64,000 bases of DNA from JBCBGF01 sp038526915 (GCA_038526915.1 JBCBGF010000002.1:460329-524328), one strand, 5' to 3'; counted from the first letter of the stretch, positions 37,882-46,837 are shown. The notes: generated by a model from the letters alone, not told the origin. Made by a program: numbers and translations.

Positions 37882-39687
37882 ATGGCTTTGAACGCGACCG
37901 TCGCAGATGTGACCCAACGGATCATCGCCCGCAGCAAGGATGTGCGGGGACCTTATCTGGAGCGGATGGCGAAGCTCGCCGATGAGGGGCCAAGGCGCGC
38001 GCATCTGAGCTGTGGCAACCAGGCCCATGCCTATGCCGCGATGGGCGGTGACAAGGATGCGTTGGTGGCCGAGCGCAGCCCCAATATCGGGATCGTGACG
38101 GCCTATAACGACATGCTGTCGGCGCACCAGCCGTTCAAGGACTATCCCGACCGGATTAAAGAGGCCGCGCGGGCGGCGGGCGGCACCGCACAGGTGGCCG
38201 GTGGGGTGCCGGCGATGTGCGATGGGGTGACACAAGGTCAGGTGGGGATGGAGTTGTCGCTCTTTTCCCGCGATGTGATTGCGCTGGCGACGGGGGTGGC
38301 GCTGAGCCACAACACGTTTGATGCGGCGCTGTATCTGGGCGTTTGCGACAAGATCGTGCCGGGGCTGGTGATCGCGGCGGCGACGTTTGGGTATATTCCG
38401 GGGCTGTTCGTGCCGGCGGGGCCGATGGTCTCGGGCCTGCCCAATGATGAGAAGGCGCGTGTACGCCAGCAGTTTGCTGCCGGAGAGGTCGGCCGGGACA
38501 AGCTGATGGAGGCCGAAATGGCCAGCTATCACGGCCCGGGCACCTGCACCTTCTATGGCACCGCAAATTCAAACCAGATGCTGATGGAGTTCATGGGGCT
38601 GCACCTGCCCGGCGCGAGCTTTATCAACCCGGGCACACCCTTGCGCGATGCGCTGACCGAGGCGGCGACGCGGCAAGCGCTGGCCAACACCGCTTTGGGC
38701 AATGATTACAGGCCGGTGGCGCAGATACTTGATGAGAAAGCGTTTGTGAATGGGATCGTCGGACTGATGGCGACGGGTGGGTCCACGAACCTTGTGATCC
38801 ACTTGCCCGCGATGGCACGGGCGGCAGGGGTGATCCTGGATATCGAGGATTTCAACGACCTGTCGGCGGCGACGCCGTTGATGGCGAAGGTCTATCCCAA
38901 CGGTCTGGCGGACGTGAACCATTTCCATGCGGCGGGCGGGTTGTCCTATATGATTGGGGAGCTGCTGTCTGAGGGGTTGCTGCACCCGGATGTGAAGACG
39001 GCCGCCGGGGATGGGCTGGAGCGGTACGCGCAGGAGCCGAAGCTGATCGACGGCGAGATCCGCTATGAAGATGGGCCTGGGGCCACGCAGAACGACAAGA
39101 TCCTGCGGCCCGCAAGCGATCCGTTCCAGGCGACCGGGGGCCTGCGCGAATTGAAGGGCAACCTGGGCCGCAGCGTGATGAAGGTGTCGGCGGTGAAGCC
39201 AGAGCATCACATCGTCGAGGCGCCGGTGCGAGTGTTTCACGATCAGGCGGATGTGAAGATCGCCTTTCAAGCCAATGAATTTACAGAAGATACGGTGATT
39301 GTTGTCCGGTTTCAGGGGCCAGCGGCCAATGGCATGCCCGAGTTGCACTCCCTGACCCCCCTCCTCGCGGTTCTGCTCGACCGCGGGTTGAAGGTGGCGC
39401 TGGTCACCGATGGCCGGATGTCGGGGGCAAGCGGCAAGGTGCCCGCTGCGATCCATGTCAGCCCTGAGGCGGCCAAAGGCGGCGCGATTGCCAAGCTGCA
39501 AGACGGGGACAGAGTGCGGGTGGATGCGACCACCGGCACGCTGGAGGTGCTGGAGCCGGGGTTTGAGAACCGCGCGCCGGTGGTGGCCGATCTGGAGGCC
39601 AATCGCTACGGCACCGGGCGCGAGATGTTTGAGATGTTCCGCCAGAGCTGCGGCTTTGCCGCCGACGGCGCGGGCGTGGTGGTGTGA
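37882..39687 (+). CDS. edd: Phosphogluconate dehydratase (Entner-Doudoroff)
   Basis: A 601-residue [4Fe-4S] dehydratase of the IlvD/Edd family that converts 6-phosphogluconate to KDPG. Cluster and active-site segments are visible: 'GVPAMCDGVTQGQVGMELSLFSRDVIALAT', 'YLGVCDKIVPGLVIAAATFGYIPGLFVPAGPM', 'GPGTCTFYGTANSNQMLMEFMGLHLPGASFI' (cluster Cys) and 'VTDGRMSGASGKVPAAIHVSPEA'. Length matches Edd rather than IlvD (~560). ATG 37882 preferred over the TTG at 37864. eda follows 10 bp after the stop. Confidence 0.95.
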   Translation: MALNATVADVTQRIIARSKDVRGPYLERMAKLADEGPRRAHLSCGNQAHAYAAMGGDKDALVAERSPNIGIVTAYNDMLSAHQPFKDYPDRIKEAARAAGGTAQVAGGVPAMCDGVTQGQVGMELSLFSRDVIALATGVALSHNTFDAALYLGVCDKIVPGLVIAAATFGYIPGLFVPAGPMVSGLPNDEKARVRQQFAAGEVGRDKLMEAEMASYHGPGTCTFYGTANSNQMLMEFMGLHLPGASFINPGTPLRDALTEAATRQALANTALGNDYRPVAQILDEKAFVNGIVGLMATGGSTNLVIHLPAMARAAGVILDIEDFNDLSAATPLMAKVYPNGLADVNHFHAAGGLSYMIGELLSEGLLHPDVKTAAGDGLERYAQEPKLIDGEIRYEDGPGATQNDKILRPASDPFQATGGLRELKGNLGRSVMKVSAVKPEHHIVEAPVRVFHDQADVKIAFQANEFTEDTVIVVRFQGPAANGMPELHSLTPLLAVLLDRGLKVALVTDGRMSGASGKVPAAIHVSPEAAKGGAIAKLQDGDRVRVDATTGTLEVLEPGFENRAPVVADLEANRYGTGREMFEMFRQSCGFAADGAGVVV

Positions 39688-39697
39688 GGGCGTGGGC

Positions 39698-40339
39698 ATG
39701 ACACCGCAAGAGGCAAGCGCACGGGCGCTGGAGATCTGCAACGCCGCGCCGGTGATCCCGGTGCTGGTGCTGGACGATGCGGGGGCTGCGGCGGACCTGG
39801 CGATGGCGCTGGTGGCCGGGGGGCTGCCGGTGCTGGAGGTGACGCTGCGTACACCGGCAGCGCTGGAGGTGATCGCGGCGATGAGTGCGGTGGCGGGCGG
39901 AATCGTGGGCGCGGGCACGCTGTTGACGCCGGAGGATGTGCGGGCGGCCAAGGCGGCGGGCGCGACGTTTGGGGTGTCGCCGGGGGCAACTGATCGGTTG
40001 CTCGACGCGTGCGAGGCGGAGTGTTTGCCCCTGTTGCCCGGGGCGGCGACGGCGACTGAGGTCATGGCGCTGCTTGAGCGGGGCTATACCACGCAGAAGT
40101 TTTTTCCGGCTGAGGCGTCGGGTGGGGCTCCGGCCTTGAAGGCGATTGCTGCGCCCCTGCCGCAAGTGACGTTCTGTCCGACGGGCGGGATCAATCTGGC
40201 GAAGGCGCCGGCTTATTTGGCGGCCTCGAATGTGCGCTGTGTGGGCGGGTCGTGGGTGGCTCCAGCGGAAAAGGTGGCAGCGGGCGACTGGGCCGGGATC
40301 GAGGCACTGGCGGCGGAAGCGGCGGCTTTGGGGCGGTAG
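39698..40339 (+). CDS. eda: KDPG aldolase
   Basis: A 213-residue class I aldolase that splits KDPG to pyruvate and glyceraldehyde 3-phosphate. The Schiff-base Lys is K134 ('TTQKFFPAE') and the catalytic Glu is E47 ('LEVTLRT'), both at the positions known for Eda. 'GAGTLLTPED' and 'CPTGGINLAKAPAYLAASNVRCVGGSWV' complete the barrel. Second gene of the edd-eda operon, presumably under the LacI-type site upstream. Confidence 0.96.
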   Translation: MTPQEASARALEICNAAPVIPVLVLDDAGAAADLAMALVAGGLPVLEVTLRTPAALEVIAAMSAVAGGIVGAGTLLTPEDVRAAKAAGATFGVSPGATDRLLDACEAECLPLLPGAATATEVMALLERGYTTQKFFPAEASGGAPALKAIAAPLPQVTFCPTGGINLAKAPAYLAASNVRCVGGSWVAPAEKVAAGDWAGIEALAAEAAALGR

Positions 40340-40845
40340 GGACTGGCGTCCCGTGAAGGCTAGGCTGGCCGGGACGTTACCCGGGACCTTCGGGCACTCG
40401 AGGCCCCGGCTCAAGGCCGGGGCGGTGGTGTATGGAGAGCTTCCGTCGCGTCCTGCCGCCTCCCCCTTCTGACAGAAGGAGGATCCAGGAGCAGGCTAGT
40501 GTTTCCCCCTCTCCCTAACCTTCTACCGCCGGGAGAGGGGACCTGTCGCGGATCGTCTCTCCGTCCCGGACTTGATCCGGGACCTCGTACTCCGGATCGG
40601 GGCGGCCCCAGCTCAAGGCCGGGCCGGTGGTGCATGGAGAGCTTCCGTAGCGTCCTGCCGCCTCCCCCTCCTGGCAGGAGGGGGATTGAGGGGGAGGCTG
40701 GCGTTTTCCCCTCTCCCTAACCCTCTCCCGTTGGGAAAGGGGATCTGTTGCGCCTCGTTCCGCCGTCCCGGACTTGATCCGGGACCTCCTCGCTGCAGGA
40801 GGCCCCGGCTCAGGGCCGGGGCTGCGATACTAGCTCGCGGACATC
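40340..40845. repeat. 506-bp intergenic block with 202-bp tandem repeats
   Basis: No gene is seen here. About 2.1 units with a 202-bp period run from roughly 40381 to 40830. Landmarks repeat exactly 202 bp apart: a 21-nt palindrome containing CCGGACTTGATCCGG at 40563-40583 and 40765-40785, and GGAGAGCTTCCGT at 40434 and 40636. CCTCTCCCTAACC tracts recur too. The short palindromes look like dispersed alphaproteobacterial intergenic repeats assembled into a mosaic. Confidence 0.75.
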
Positions 40846-41121
40846 CTACGCCCCCTGCCGCCCTCCACGCCCACCACGACGGCGGGGTTGGGGCGGGGTG
40901 TCGAGCCCCTCCTGCAGAACGCGCGTCATGGGATGGTCCGGCGCATCCGCTGCGTACTTATCGAGAAGCGCCGTGATCCCGGCCCGCGGGTCCGCCCCGT
41001 CGGGCACGCCGATGGCCCAGTCGAGGAAGATCGAGCGGCATTCGGGCTCGGAAATCCCCTCGATCCGGTAGCTTTCGCGGATCACACCTTTGGGGTCGAG
41101 ATTTGCCTCAGTCCAGGTCAT
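40846..41121 (-). CDS. Small conserved protein of unknown function downstream of glnE
   Basis: A 91-residue acidic protein: 'MTWTEANLDPKGVIRESYRIEGISEPECRSIFLDWAIGVPDGADPRAGITALLDKYAADAPDHPMTRVLQEGL' followed by an Arg/Gly-rich tail. Its body looks like a folded helical domain. It starts inside the 3' end of glnE (14-bp overlap), so it is translated from the same mRNA. No family assigned. Confidence 0.7.
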   Translation of the reverse strand: MTWTEANLDPKGVIRESYRIEGISEPECRSIFLDWAIGVPDGADPRAGITALLDKYAADAPDHPMTRVLQEGLDTPPQPRRRGGRGGRQGA

Positions 41122-43900
41122 CTGTCGCCTCTCCCATCAGCTTTGCGTCGATGATGGCGGCGGCCGCGGCCTCTTGCGTGGTCAAAAGCGTCGCCAATGC
41201 GCCGATATCGTCAGCGCCGGTGTCACGCAGCAGGAAGGCCCGGCCCCCTGCCCCGACCGTGTCGGGATCGAAGGCCTTGGCCGCCATAAGACGGGCGGCG
41301 GATTGGCAGTGCCACATCAGGTGTTCGGTTTGGGTGAGCGTTGCAAGTTCGGTATCGGTGAGGGCGAGCGCGGCTTGACCGGCCCGAAGCTGATCCGCCG
41401 TGCGGCGGGCCGGGGCACCGGCGATCAGAGCGCCGGTTTGGGCCAGAAGCGCGATGTCTTGCAGGCGGCCTGGGCCGGATTTCATGTCCCACGGGCCCTC
41501 GCCCGGTTTGGCCTCGGCCAGACGCGCGCGCATGTCGGCGACGTCTTTGCGCACGTGGGTAACATCGGAGGGCCTCGTGAGCAGGTCACGGCGGAAGGCC
41601 TCGACCTCCTCCCCCAGGGCGGTGTCGCCCGCCACGGGGCGCGCGCGGGTGAGGGCGAGGTGTTCCCATGTCCAGGCCTGTGTCGCTTGATAGTCCTTGA
41701 ACGCGGTAAGTGAGGTGGCCACGGGGCCTTTGCGGCCTGAGGGGCGGAGGCGCATGTCGACCTCGTAAAGCCGCCCCTCGCCCAAGGGCGCGGTGAGCGC
41801 GGTGACGAAGGCCTGGGTCAGGCGGGCATAGTAGAGGCGCGCGGGCAGTGGGCGGGGGCCGTCTGAGACCTCAACCTCTTGCGGGTCGTAGATCACGATG
41901 AGGTCGAGGTCGGAGGTGGCGGTGAGTTGTTCGGCCCCGAGCGACCCCATGCCGAGGACGACCGCGCCGCGTCCGGGCGGGGCCCCGTGTTTCAGCGCAA
42001 ACTCGGCCACCACCGGGTCCCAGATCGCGCCGACCACGGCGCTGGCGACATCGGCGTATTCCTGGCCGGCCTCATCGCTACCGATCAAGCCGCGCAGGTG
42101 GTGGACGCCCACGCGGAAGTGCCATTCGTTGCGCCAGCGGCGGGCTGTGCTGAGTTGCGCCTCATAGTCTGGCGCCTCGGCCAATTGCGCGGCGAGATCG
42201 GCCCTGAGCGCCGCCTGCCCCGGCCAGTCGGAGAAGAAGCCACCGCCGATCACTGCGTCGAATACGCCTGCGTGGCGGGAGAGGTAGCTGGCCAGTTCCG
42301 GTGCGGTGGCGGCGATGTCCACGATGAGGTCGATCAGCTGGGGGTTGGCCTCGAACATCGAGAAGAGCTGGACGCCTGCGGGCAAGCCGCGCAGGAAGCC
42401 GTCGATGTGGACGAGCGCTTCGTCGGGTTTGGCGGCCTGGCTGAGGCGGGTGAGAAGCTGGGGGCGGACGCGGGCAAAGATCTCGGCGGCGCGGGGGGAG
42501 CGGAGCGCGGGGTAGCTGGGCCATTGGGCAACGATGGCCTCGGTCGCGTCGCTGAGATCGGGGGCCTTCGCAGCCTCGCCCGGGGCGAAGAACCCTTCGG
42601 TGATGGTCGAGACGCGGGTGAGGCGGTCGGCGAGGTCTGCCCGGAAGGTGGCGGGGTCCTGGCCCTGGAAGGCGGCGATGCGGTCGATGCCGTCCTCGGT
42701 CGTGGGCAGCTTGTGGGTTTGCTGGTCGGCCACCATTTGGATGCGGTGTTCGACCTCGCGGTGGGCGCGATAGTCCTCGATTAGGATGGGTGCGTCTTGT
42801 TCCCAGCCTTTCCGGGCGAGCGCCGTCAGCCCCTCCACCGTGCCGCGCAGGCGCAGTTCCGGGTCGCGGCCACCGGCGATGAGTTGGCGGGTCTGGGTGA
42901 AGAACTCGATCTCGCGAATGCCACCGGTTCCGAGTTTCATATCGTGGCCGGGGAGTTTGATCTGGCCGTGGAGGGCCTTGTGCTGGCGGATCTTCAGGCG
43001 GATGTCGTGGGCGTCGCGGATGGCGGCGTAGTCGAGGTGTTTGCGCCAGACGAAGGGGGTGAGGTGTTCCAGGAACCTCTCACCTGCCGCGATGTCGCCT
43101 GCACAGGCCCGCGCCTTGATATAGGCCGCGCGTTCCCAGGTGCGGCCAACGCTTTCGTAATAGCGCTCAGCCGCGTCCATCGACAGGCAGACGGGCGTGA
43201 CGGCGGGATCGGGGCGGAGGCGCAGGTCGGTGCGGAAGACGTAGCCGTCGGAGGTGCGCTCACCCAGCATGGCGGCCATTTTGCGGGTGATGCGGACGAA
43301 GGCGGCGCGGGCATCCAGAAGGGCGTCGGCATCGAAGCGGTCATCGTCGAAGAGGCAGATGAGGTCGATATCGGAGGAATAGTTGAGCTCATACGCGCCC
43401 ATCTTGCCCATGGCGATGGCGACCATGCCGGCGCCGGTTTCGGCATCGTCAGCGGTGGCGCCGGGGATTTTGCCCTTCGCGATTTCCTGGGCTGCGAGCA
43501 CCGCGATGGCGCGGCCAACGGCGAGATCGGCGAAGCGGGTGAGAGCGCCGGTTGCTTCCTCCAGCGACCAGACCCCGCCGAGGTCAGCGAGGCCCACGAG
43601 CAGGGCCACGCGGCGTTTGGCCTGGCGGAGGCCTTTGGCGGTGGCCGGGCCGTCGAGGGCGCGGGCGGACGACAGGATCGTCTCGAAGGCGGTCTCTGGC
43701 GAGAGCGTGAGCGCGGTGGTGGCCCAGTCAGCCTCTTTGGCCATGAGATCGGAGAGGTATGGGCTGCACCCCCCTGCCCCAGTAATGACCTCGCGCAGCT
43801 CCGGTGGCAGATCGGGGAAGCGCGCGGCGGCTTCGGCCCCGCGGTCGGCGTCATACGCGCGGGGGGCGCGCGTGATGCGGCGGGCGAAGGGGGCGGTCAC
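41108..43900 (-). CDS. glnE: Glutamine synthetase adenylyltransferase/adenylyl-removing enzyme
   Basis: A 930-residue bifunctional enzyme that adenylylates and deadenylylates glutamine synthetase in response to nitrogen signals. Both nucleotidyltransferase domains are visible: 'AMGKMGAYELNYSSDIDLICLFDDD' (about residues 160-190, deadenylylase half) and 'GMGSLGAEQLTATSDLDLIVIYD' (about 650-675, adenylylase half), each with the G-S and D-x-D metal motif. I took GTG 43900, whose first bases overlap the upstream stop (GTGA), rather than the longer non-homologous frame. Operon with NTF2-like and small proteins. Confidence 0.94.
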   Translation of the reverse strand: MTAPFARRITRAPRAYDADRGAEAAARFPDLPPELREVITGAGGCSPYLSDLMAKEADWATTALTLSPETAFETILSSARALDGPATAKGLRQAKRRVALLVGLADLGGVWSLEEATGALTRFADLAVGRAIAVLAAQEIAKGKIPGATADDAETGAGMVAIAMGKMGAYELNYSSDIDLICLFDDDRFDADALLDARAAFVRITRKMAAMLGERTSDGYVFRTDLRLRPDPAVTPVCLSMDAAERYYESVGRTWERAAYIKARACAGDIAAGERFLEHLTPFVWRKHLDYAAIRDAHDIRLKIRQHKALHGQIKLPGHDMKLGTGGIREIEFFTQTRQLIAGGRDPELRLRGTVEGLTALARKGWEQDAPILIEDYRAHREVEHRIQMVADQQTHKLPTTEDGIDRIAAFQGQDPATFRADLADRLTRVSTITEGFFAPGEAAKAPDLSDATEAIVAQWPSYPALRSPRAAEIFARVRPQLLTRLSQAAKPDEALVHIDGFLRGLPAGVQLFSMFEANPQLIDLIVDIAATAPELASYLSRHAGVFDAVIGGGFFSDWPGQAALRADLAAQLAEAPDYEAQLSTARRWRNEWHFRVGVHHLRGLIGSDEAGQEYADVASAVVGAIWDPVVAEFALKHGAPPGRGAVVLGMGSLGAEQLTATSDLDLIVIYDPQEVEVSDGPRPLPARLYYARLTQAFVTALTAPLGEGRLYEVDMRLRPSGRKGPVATSLTAFKDYQATQAWTWEHLALTRARPVAGDTALGEEVEAFRRDLLTRPSDVTHVRKDVADMRARLAEAKPGEGPWDMKSGPGRLQDIALLAQTGALIAGAPARRTADQLRAGQAALALTDTELATLTQTEHLMWHCQSAARLMAAKAFDPDTVGAGGRAFLLRDTGADDIGALATLLTTQEAAAAAIIDAKLMGEATDDLD

Positions 43901-44286
43901 GGGACGGCCTTGGTCGGGTCGTCGGGGGTGTCCTGGCTGAAGATGTTGATCCAGCCGGTGCCGGTGCGCTGCCAGATCGAGGAGACATACATCGCCTCGG
44001 GCGTGGCCGCGCCGGGGCGGCGGTAGGCGGCGTGGTAGATGAGGAGCGCGTGGTCGGGGCCAAGCGCGCGGGATTGGGTTTGGGTCAGCGTGTAGTCGGC
44101 CACGGTGGGGCCGGCGGCGAGTTGGGCGATGTGGGCCGCTTTGCCGAAGATGCCATCGGGGTAGACACCGATGAAGTCGTCGCTGAGCGCGGCACCGTCT
44201 GCGGCGGCATCGCCTGCCACCAGCGCGTCCCACACCGCGCGCTCGGCGGCCAGCAGTTCGGCGGTCAGGGCGGGGTCTTGTGTCAC
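43897..44286 (-). CDS. NTF2/SnoaL-like small protein (DUF4440 type)
   Basis: A 129-residue protein with the cone-like NTF2 fold pattern: 'LLAAERAVWDALVAGDAAADGAALSDDFIGVYPDGIFGKAAHIAQLA' then beta strands 'ALLIYHAAYRR' and 'YVSSIWQRTGTGWINIFSQDTP'. Starts with GTG at 44286. It overlaps the glnE start (GTGA), so it leads that operon. Such domains act as small enzymes or ligand binders; no activity can be assigned. Confidence 0.75.
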   Translation of the reverse strand: MTQDPALTAELLAAERAVWDALVAGDAAADGAALSDDFIGVYPDGIFGKAAHIAQLAAGPTVADYTLTQTQSRALGPDHALLIYHAAYRRPGAATPEAMYVSSIWQRTGTGWINIFSQDTPDDPTKAVP

Positions 44287-44339
44287 GCGGGGCTTTCCGA
44301 TCTATCGCGGGTGACGGCAAGCTAGAAAGAGCGGATGGG

Positions 44340-44810
44340 ATGAGCAAGAGCCTGAAGCGGGTGCGCGCGGCGCTGGAAAACGCAGGCGTGGCGGCGGAGA
44401 TCCTGGAGATGCCGGGCGAGACGCGGACCGCGGCGCAGGCGGCAGAGGCCGCGGGATGTGCGCTGGATCAGATCGCGAAGTCGATCATCTTTCGGGGGGA
44501 GAGCGGCGGCCATGTGATCCTGTTTGTGACCGCAGGTGGCAATCTGGTGGATGCGGAGAAGGCCAGCGCAGTGGCAGGCGAGCCATTGGGCAAGGCCGAT
44601 GCAGACCTGATCCGGAAAGAGACCGGGTTTGCGATCGGGGGCGTAGCGCCCGTGGGACATACAAGCCCGACGAAGGCGTTTTTCGATCCGCGGTTGCTGG
44701 ACTTTGAGGTGGTTTGGGCGGCTGCGGGCACGCCGCGGCATATTTTCCCGATCTCTCCGCAGGATTTGCTGCGGATTTCTGGTGCGCAACCCGCTGATTT
44801 CACAGCCTAA
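44340..44810 (+). CDS. YbaK/EbsC-type aminoacyl-tRNA deacylase
   Basis: A 156-residue protein of the YbaK/ProX trans-editing superfamily: 'TAAQAAEAAGCALDQIAKSIIFRG', 'VTAGGNLVDAEKASAVAGEPLGKADADLIRKETGFAIGGVAPVGH' and 'KAFFDPRLLDFEVVWAAAGTPRHIFPISPQDLLRISGA' cover the whole domain, with the catalytic Lys in the 'AKSIIF' helix. Such proteins clear mischarged tRNA such as Cys- or Ala-tRNA-Pro, useful because the prolyl-tRNA synthetase here lacks an editing domain. Confidence 0.88.
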   Translation: MSKSLKRVRAALENAGVAAEILEMPGETRTAAQAAEAAGCALDQIAKSIIFRGESGGHVILFVTAGGNLVDAEKASAVAGEPLGKADADLIRKETGFAIGGVAPVGHTSPTKAFFDPRLLDFEVVWAAAGTPRHIFPISPQDLLRISGAQPADFTA

Positions 44811-44820
44811 TCCGGATCAA

Positions 44821-44895
44821 TGTAAAATAGTTTCACATTTTCTCTTGAAAGGGAGTGCCGCATACCCGATATCTGGGATGTGAAACGGATTTACA
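44821..44895. promoter_or_regulatory. Inverted pair of 17-bp TGTAAA/TTTCACA sites
   Basis: TGTAAAATAGTTTCACA (44821-44837) and TGTGAAACGGATTTACA (44879-44895) are the same motif in opposite orientation (14 of 17 match), 58 bp apart, the second ending 23 bp before the DUF2852 gene. The motif also occurs at 16687-16703 upstream of the phosphatase-like operon. Confidence 0.5.
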
Positions 44896-44918
44896 TCATC
44901 CCAAACGGAGAGAGAGAA

Positions 44919-45326
44919 ATGAGCACCGCCGACGTCACCATCCCCGCCAGACCGAACTGGTTCCAGCGTTCCGAGGCCTGGCTTGATGCCCGTGGCAAAG
45001 GCGCGTGGATCGCGGCCATGGTCATTGGCTTCATCTTCTTCTGGCCGATTGGTCTGGCCCTTCTCGCATACATGATCTGGAGCAAACGCATGTTCAACGC
45101 CTCCTGCGCCAAGCGCACCCGCCACGCCACCGCCGCCTTCAAGACCTCGGGCAACACCGCGTTCGACGCCTACAAGGCCGAAACGCTGCGCCGCCTGGAA
45201 GACGAGCAGCACGCGTTCGAGGAATTCCTCGGCCGGCTGCGTGATGCCAAGGACAAGGCTGAGTTCGACCAGTTCATGGAAGACCGCGCGAAGAAGCCGA
45301 AGTCTGACGATACTGCCGAAGCCTAA
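44919..45326 (+). CDS. DUF2852 membrane protein
   Basis: A 135-residue protein with one strong hydrophobic segment (about residues 30-52, 'GAWIAAMVIGFIFFWPIGLALLAYMIW') and a long charged C-terminal helix ('NTAFDAYKAETLRRLEDEQHAFEEFLGRLRDAKDKAEFDQFMEDR'). This is the DUF2852 pattern ('W..R.P...A.MVLGF...WP.GL..L.Y..W'). Function unknown. It is preceded by two operator-like motifs and followed by an intrinsic terminator, so it is a single-gene unit with dedicated control. Confidence 0.88.
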   Translation: MSTADVTIPARPNWFQRSEAWLDARGKGAWIAAMVIGFIFFWPIGLALLAYMIWSKRMFNASCAKRTRHATAAFKTSGNTAFDAYKAETLRRLEDEQHAFEEFLGRLRDAKDKAEFDQFMEDRAKKPKSDDTAEA

Positions 45327-45349
45327 TACCTCCCTGTCCCCCACCTGAT

Positions 45350-45375
45350 GCGGCCCCTTCGGGGGTCGCCTTTTT
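45350..45375 (+). terminator. Terminator after DUF2852 gene
   Basis: An 8-bp stem GCGGCCCC/GGGGTCGC with a TTCG loop and CTTTTT tail, 24 bp after the stop. Confidence 0.85.
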
Positions 45376-45395
45376 CCCGGAGCAAAGCTAGACCG

Positions 45396-45848
45396 ATGAC
45401 CATGAGCGACACCTATCCCGGCCTCCCTGATCCAGAGCGCGCCTCTGAGTTCTATGACGGCGTGCCCACCAAGCGCCTTGTGGCGTGGATCGTGGATGTG
45501 GTGATCATCGGGATCCTGACCGCGCTGATCGTGCCGTTTACGGCGTTCACGGCGCTGCTGTTCTTGCCGTTTCTCTATATGGTCATCAGCTTTCTTTACC
45601 GCTGGGTCACGCTGGCGCGGGGGTCGGCAACCTGGGGGATGCGGTTCATGTCGATCGAGCTGCGCAACCGGATGGGCGAGCGGTTCGATGGCGGAACGGC
45701 GGCATTGCATACGCTGGGCTATATGCTGTCGGTCGCGATCTTTCCCGCGCAGCTGGTCTCGGTGGCGTTGATGCTGATCTCGTCGCGCCGGCAGGGTCTG
45801 ACGGATCATTTCCTGGGGACGGCGGCGGTGAACAAAGCCGCAATGTAA
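45396..45848 (+). CDS. RDD-family membrane protein
   Basis: A 150-residue membrane protein with three helices. The RDD signature is in 'GVPTKRLVAWIVDVVIIGILTALIVPF' (Arg-Leu..Asp) and 'GSATWGMRFMSIELRNRMGERFDGGTAALHTLGYMLS', ending 'RRQGLTDHFLGTAAVNK'. The family is of uncertain function; some members affect ion homeostasis. Two starts are possible, ATG 45396 or ATG 45402. It sits just after the terminator of the previous gene, so it has its own promoter. Confidence 0.88.
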   Translation: MTMSDTYPGLPDPERASEFYDGVPTKRLVAWIVDVVIIGILTALIVPFTAFTALLFLPFLYMVISFLYRWVTLARGSATWGMRFMSIELRNRMGERFDGGTAALHTLGYMLSVAIFPAQLVSVALMLISSRRQGLTDHFLGTAAVNKAAM

Positions 45849-45880
45849 GTCCTGCAAGGACAGCATCTTATCACGTCGAG

Positions 45881-45904
45881 CTGCCCGGTGGTTCCCACCG
45901 GGCG
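45881..45904. repeat. Partial GGGCAG/CTGCCC element (3' hairpin only)
   Basis: CTGCCCGGTGGTTCCCACCGGGCG matches the right end of copies 2 and 3 but lacks the left arm and inner hairpin. A truncated remnant 32 bp after the RDD gene stop. Confidence 0.6.
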
Positions 45905-46015
45905 CATTCATCTGAGCAAGCTCTATGTGGACACCTCGCGGCGCGGCGTTTTAGGGGGCTTGGCGGCGCGAAATCTGATTGCTAGGGTGCGCCCGAAGAG
46001 GACCCGCACGCCCAT

Positions 46016-46837
46016 ATGCGCCACACGCTGCCCATAGCGCCACAGTTTTATGTGACGGCACCGCAACCCTGCCCCTACCTGCCCGGGCGGATGGAGCGGA
46101 AGTTGTTTACGTCGCTGCAGGGCGAATATGCCGAAAAGCTGAACGATGCGCTGTCGAAACAGGGGTTTCGCCGGTCGCAGAACGTGCTCTACCGCCCGTC
46201 TTGTGCCGAATGCTCCGCCTGTTTTTCGGCCCGGATCCGGGTGGCGGATTTCGCGCCCTCGAAAAGCCAGCGGCGGACCGATCGGAAGAATGCAGGCCTG
46301 ATGCGCGAGGCGACATCGCCCTGGGCCACCGAAGATCAGTATGCCCTGTTCCGCGCCTATCTCGACAGCCGCCATGCCGATGGCGGAATGGCGGATATGG
46401 ATATCTTCGAGTTCGCCGCGATGATCGAGGAAACCCCGATCCGCAGCCGGGTGATCGAATATGCGCAACAGACGCCCGAGGGGCGCTCACTGGCGGCGGT
46501 GTGCCTGACCGATGTGCTCGATGACGGGCTGAGCATGGTTTATTCGTTCTATGACCCCGACCTCGCGGCGCAGAGCCTTGGGACTTATGTGATCCTCGAC
46601 CATATCCGGATCGCGCAGGAGGCGGGTTTGCCTTACGTGTATCTCGGCTATTGGGTGCCGGGCAGCGCGAAGATGGGCTACAAGGCCAACTTCGCCGCGC
46701 TTGAGGTCTATAAGGGCGGGCAGTGGCAGGCGATTGGCGATCCGTCGGAGTATTCGTCGGACACGCATCCCCTGTCGACCGATCCGATTGCCGAACAGGT
46801 GGCGCAGATCAGTTTGCCGGATACGCGGCCGACGTGA
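46016..46837 (+). CDS. bpt: Arginyl/leucyl-tRNA-protein transferase (Bpt/Ate)
   Basis: A 273-residue enzyme that adds a leucine (Bpt) to N-terminal acidic residues, marking proteins for ClpAP degradation. Conserved Cys segments are 'APQPCPYLPGRMERKLFT' and 'SCAECSACFSARIRVADF', followed by 'SQRRTDRKN' and the GNAT-like C-terminus 'SMVYSFYDPDLAAQSLGTYVILDHIRIAQEAGLPYVYLGYWVPGSAKMGYKANFAALEVY'. Whether it transfers Leu or Arg is not decided by sequence alone; bacterial members with this 'YLPGR' start are usually Bpt. Confidence 0.93.
   Translation: MRHTLPIAPQFYVTAPQPCPYLPGRMERKLFTSLQGEYAEKLNDALSKQGFRRSQNVLYRPSCAECSACFSARIRVADFAPSKSQRRTDRKNAGLMREATSPWATEDQYALFRAYLDSRHADGGMADMDIFEFAAMIEETPIRSRVIEYAQQTPEGRSLAAVCLTDVLDDGLSMVYSFYDPDLAAQSLGTYVILDHIRIAQEAGLPYVYLGYWVPGSAKMGYKANFAALEVYKGGQWQAIGDPSEYSSDTHPLSTDPIAEQVAQISLPDTRPT

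Noticed and set aside
40340..40845. CRISPR array
   Set aside because: The period is 202 bp and units are themselves conserved; there are no unique spacers between short identical repeats.
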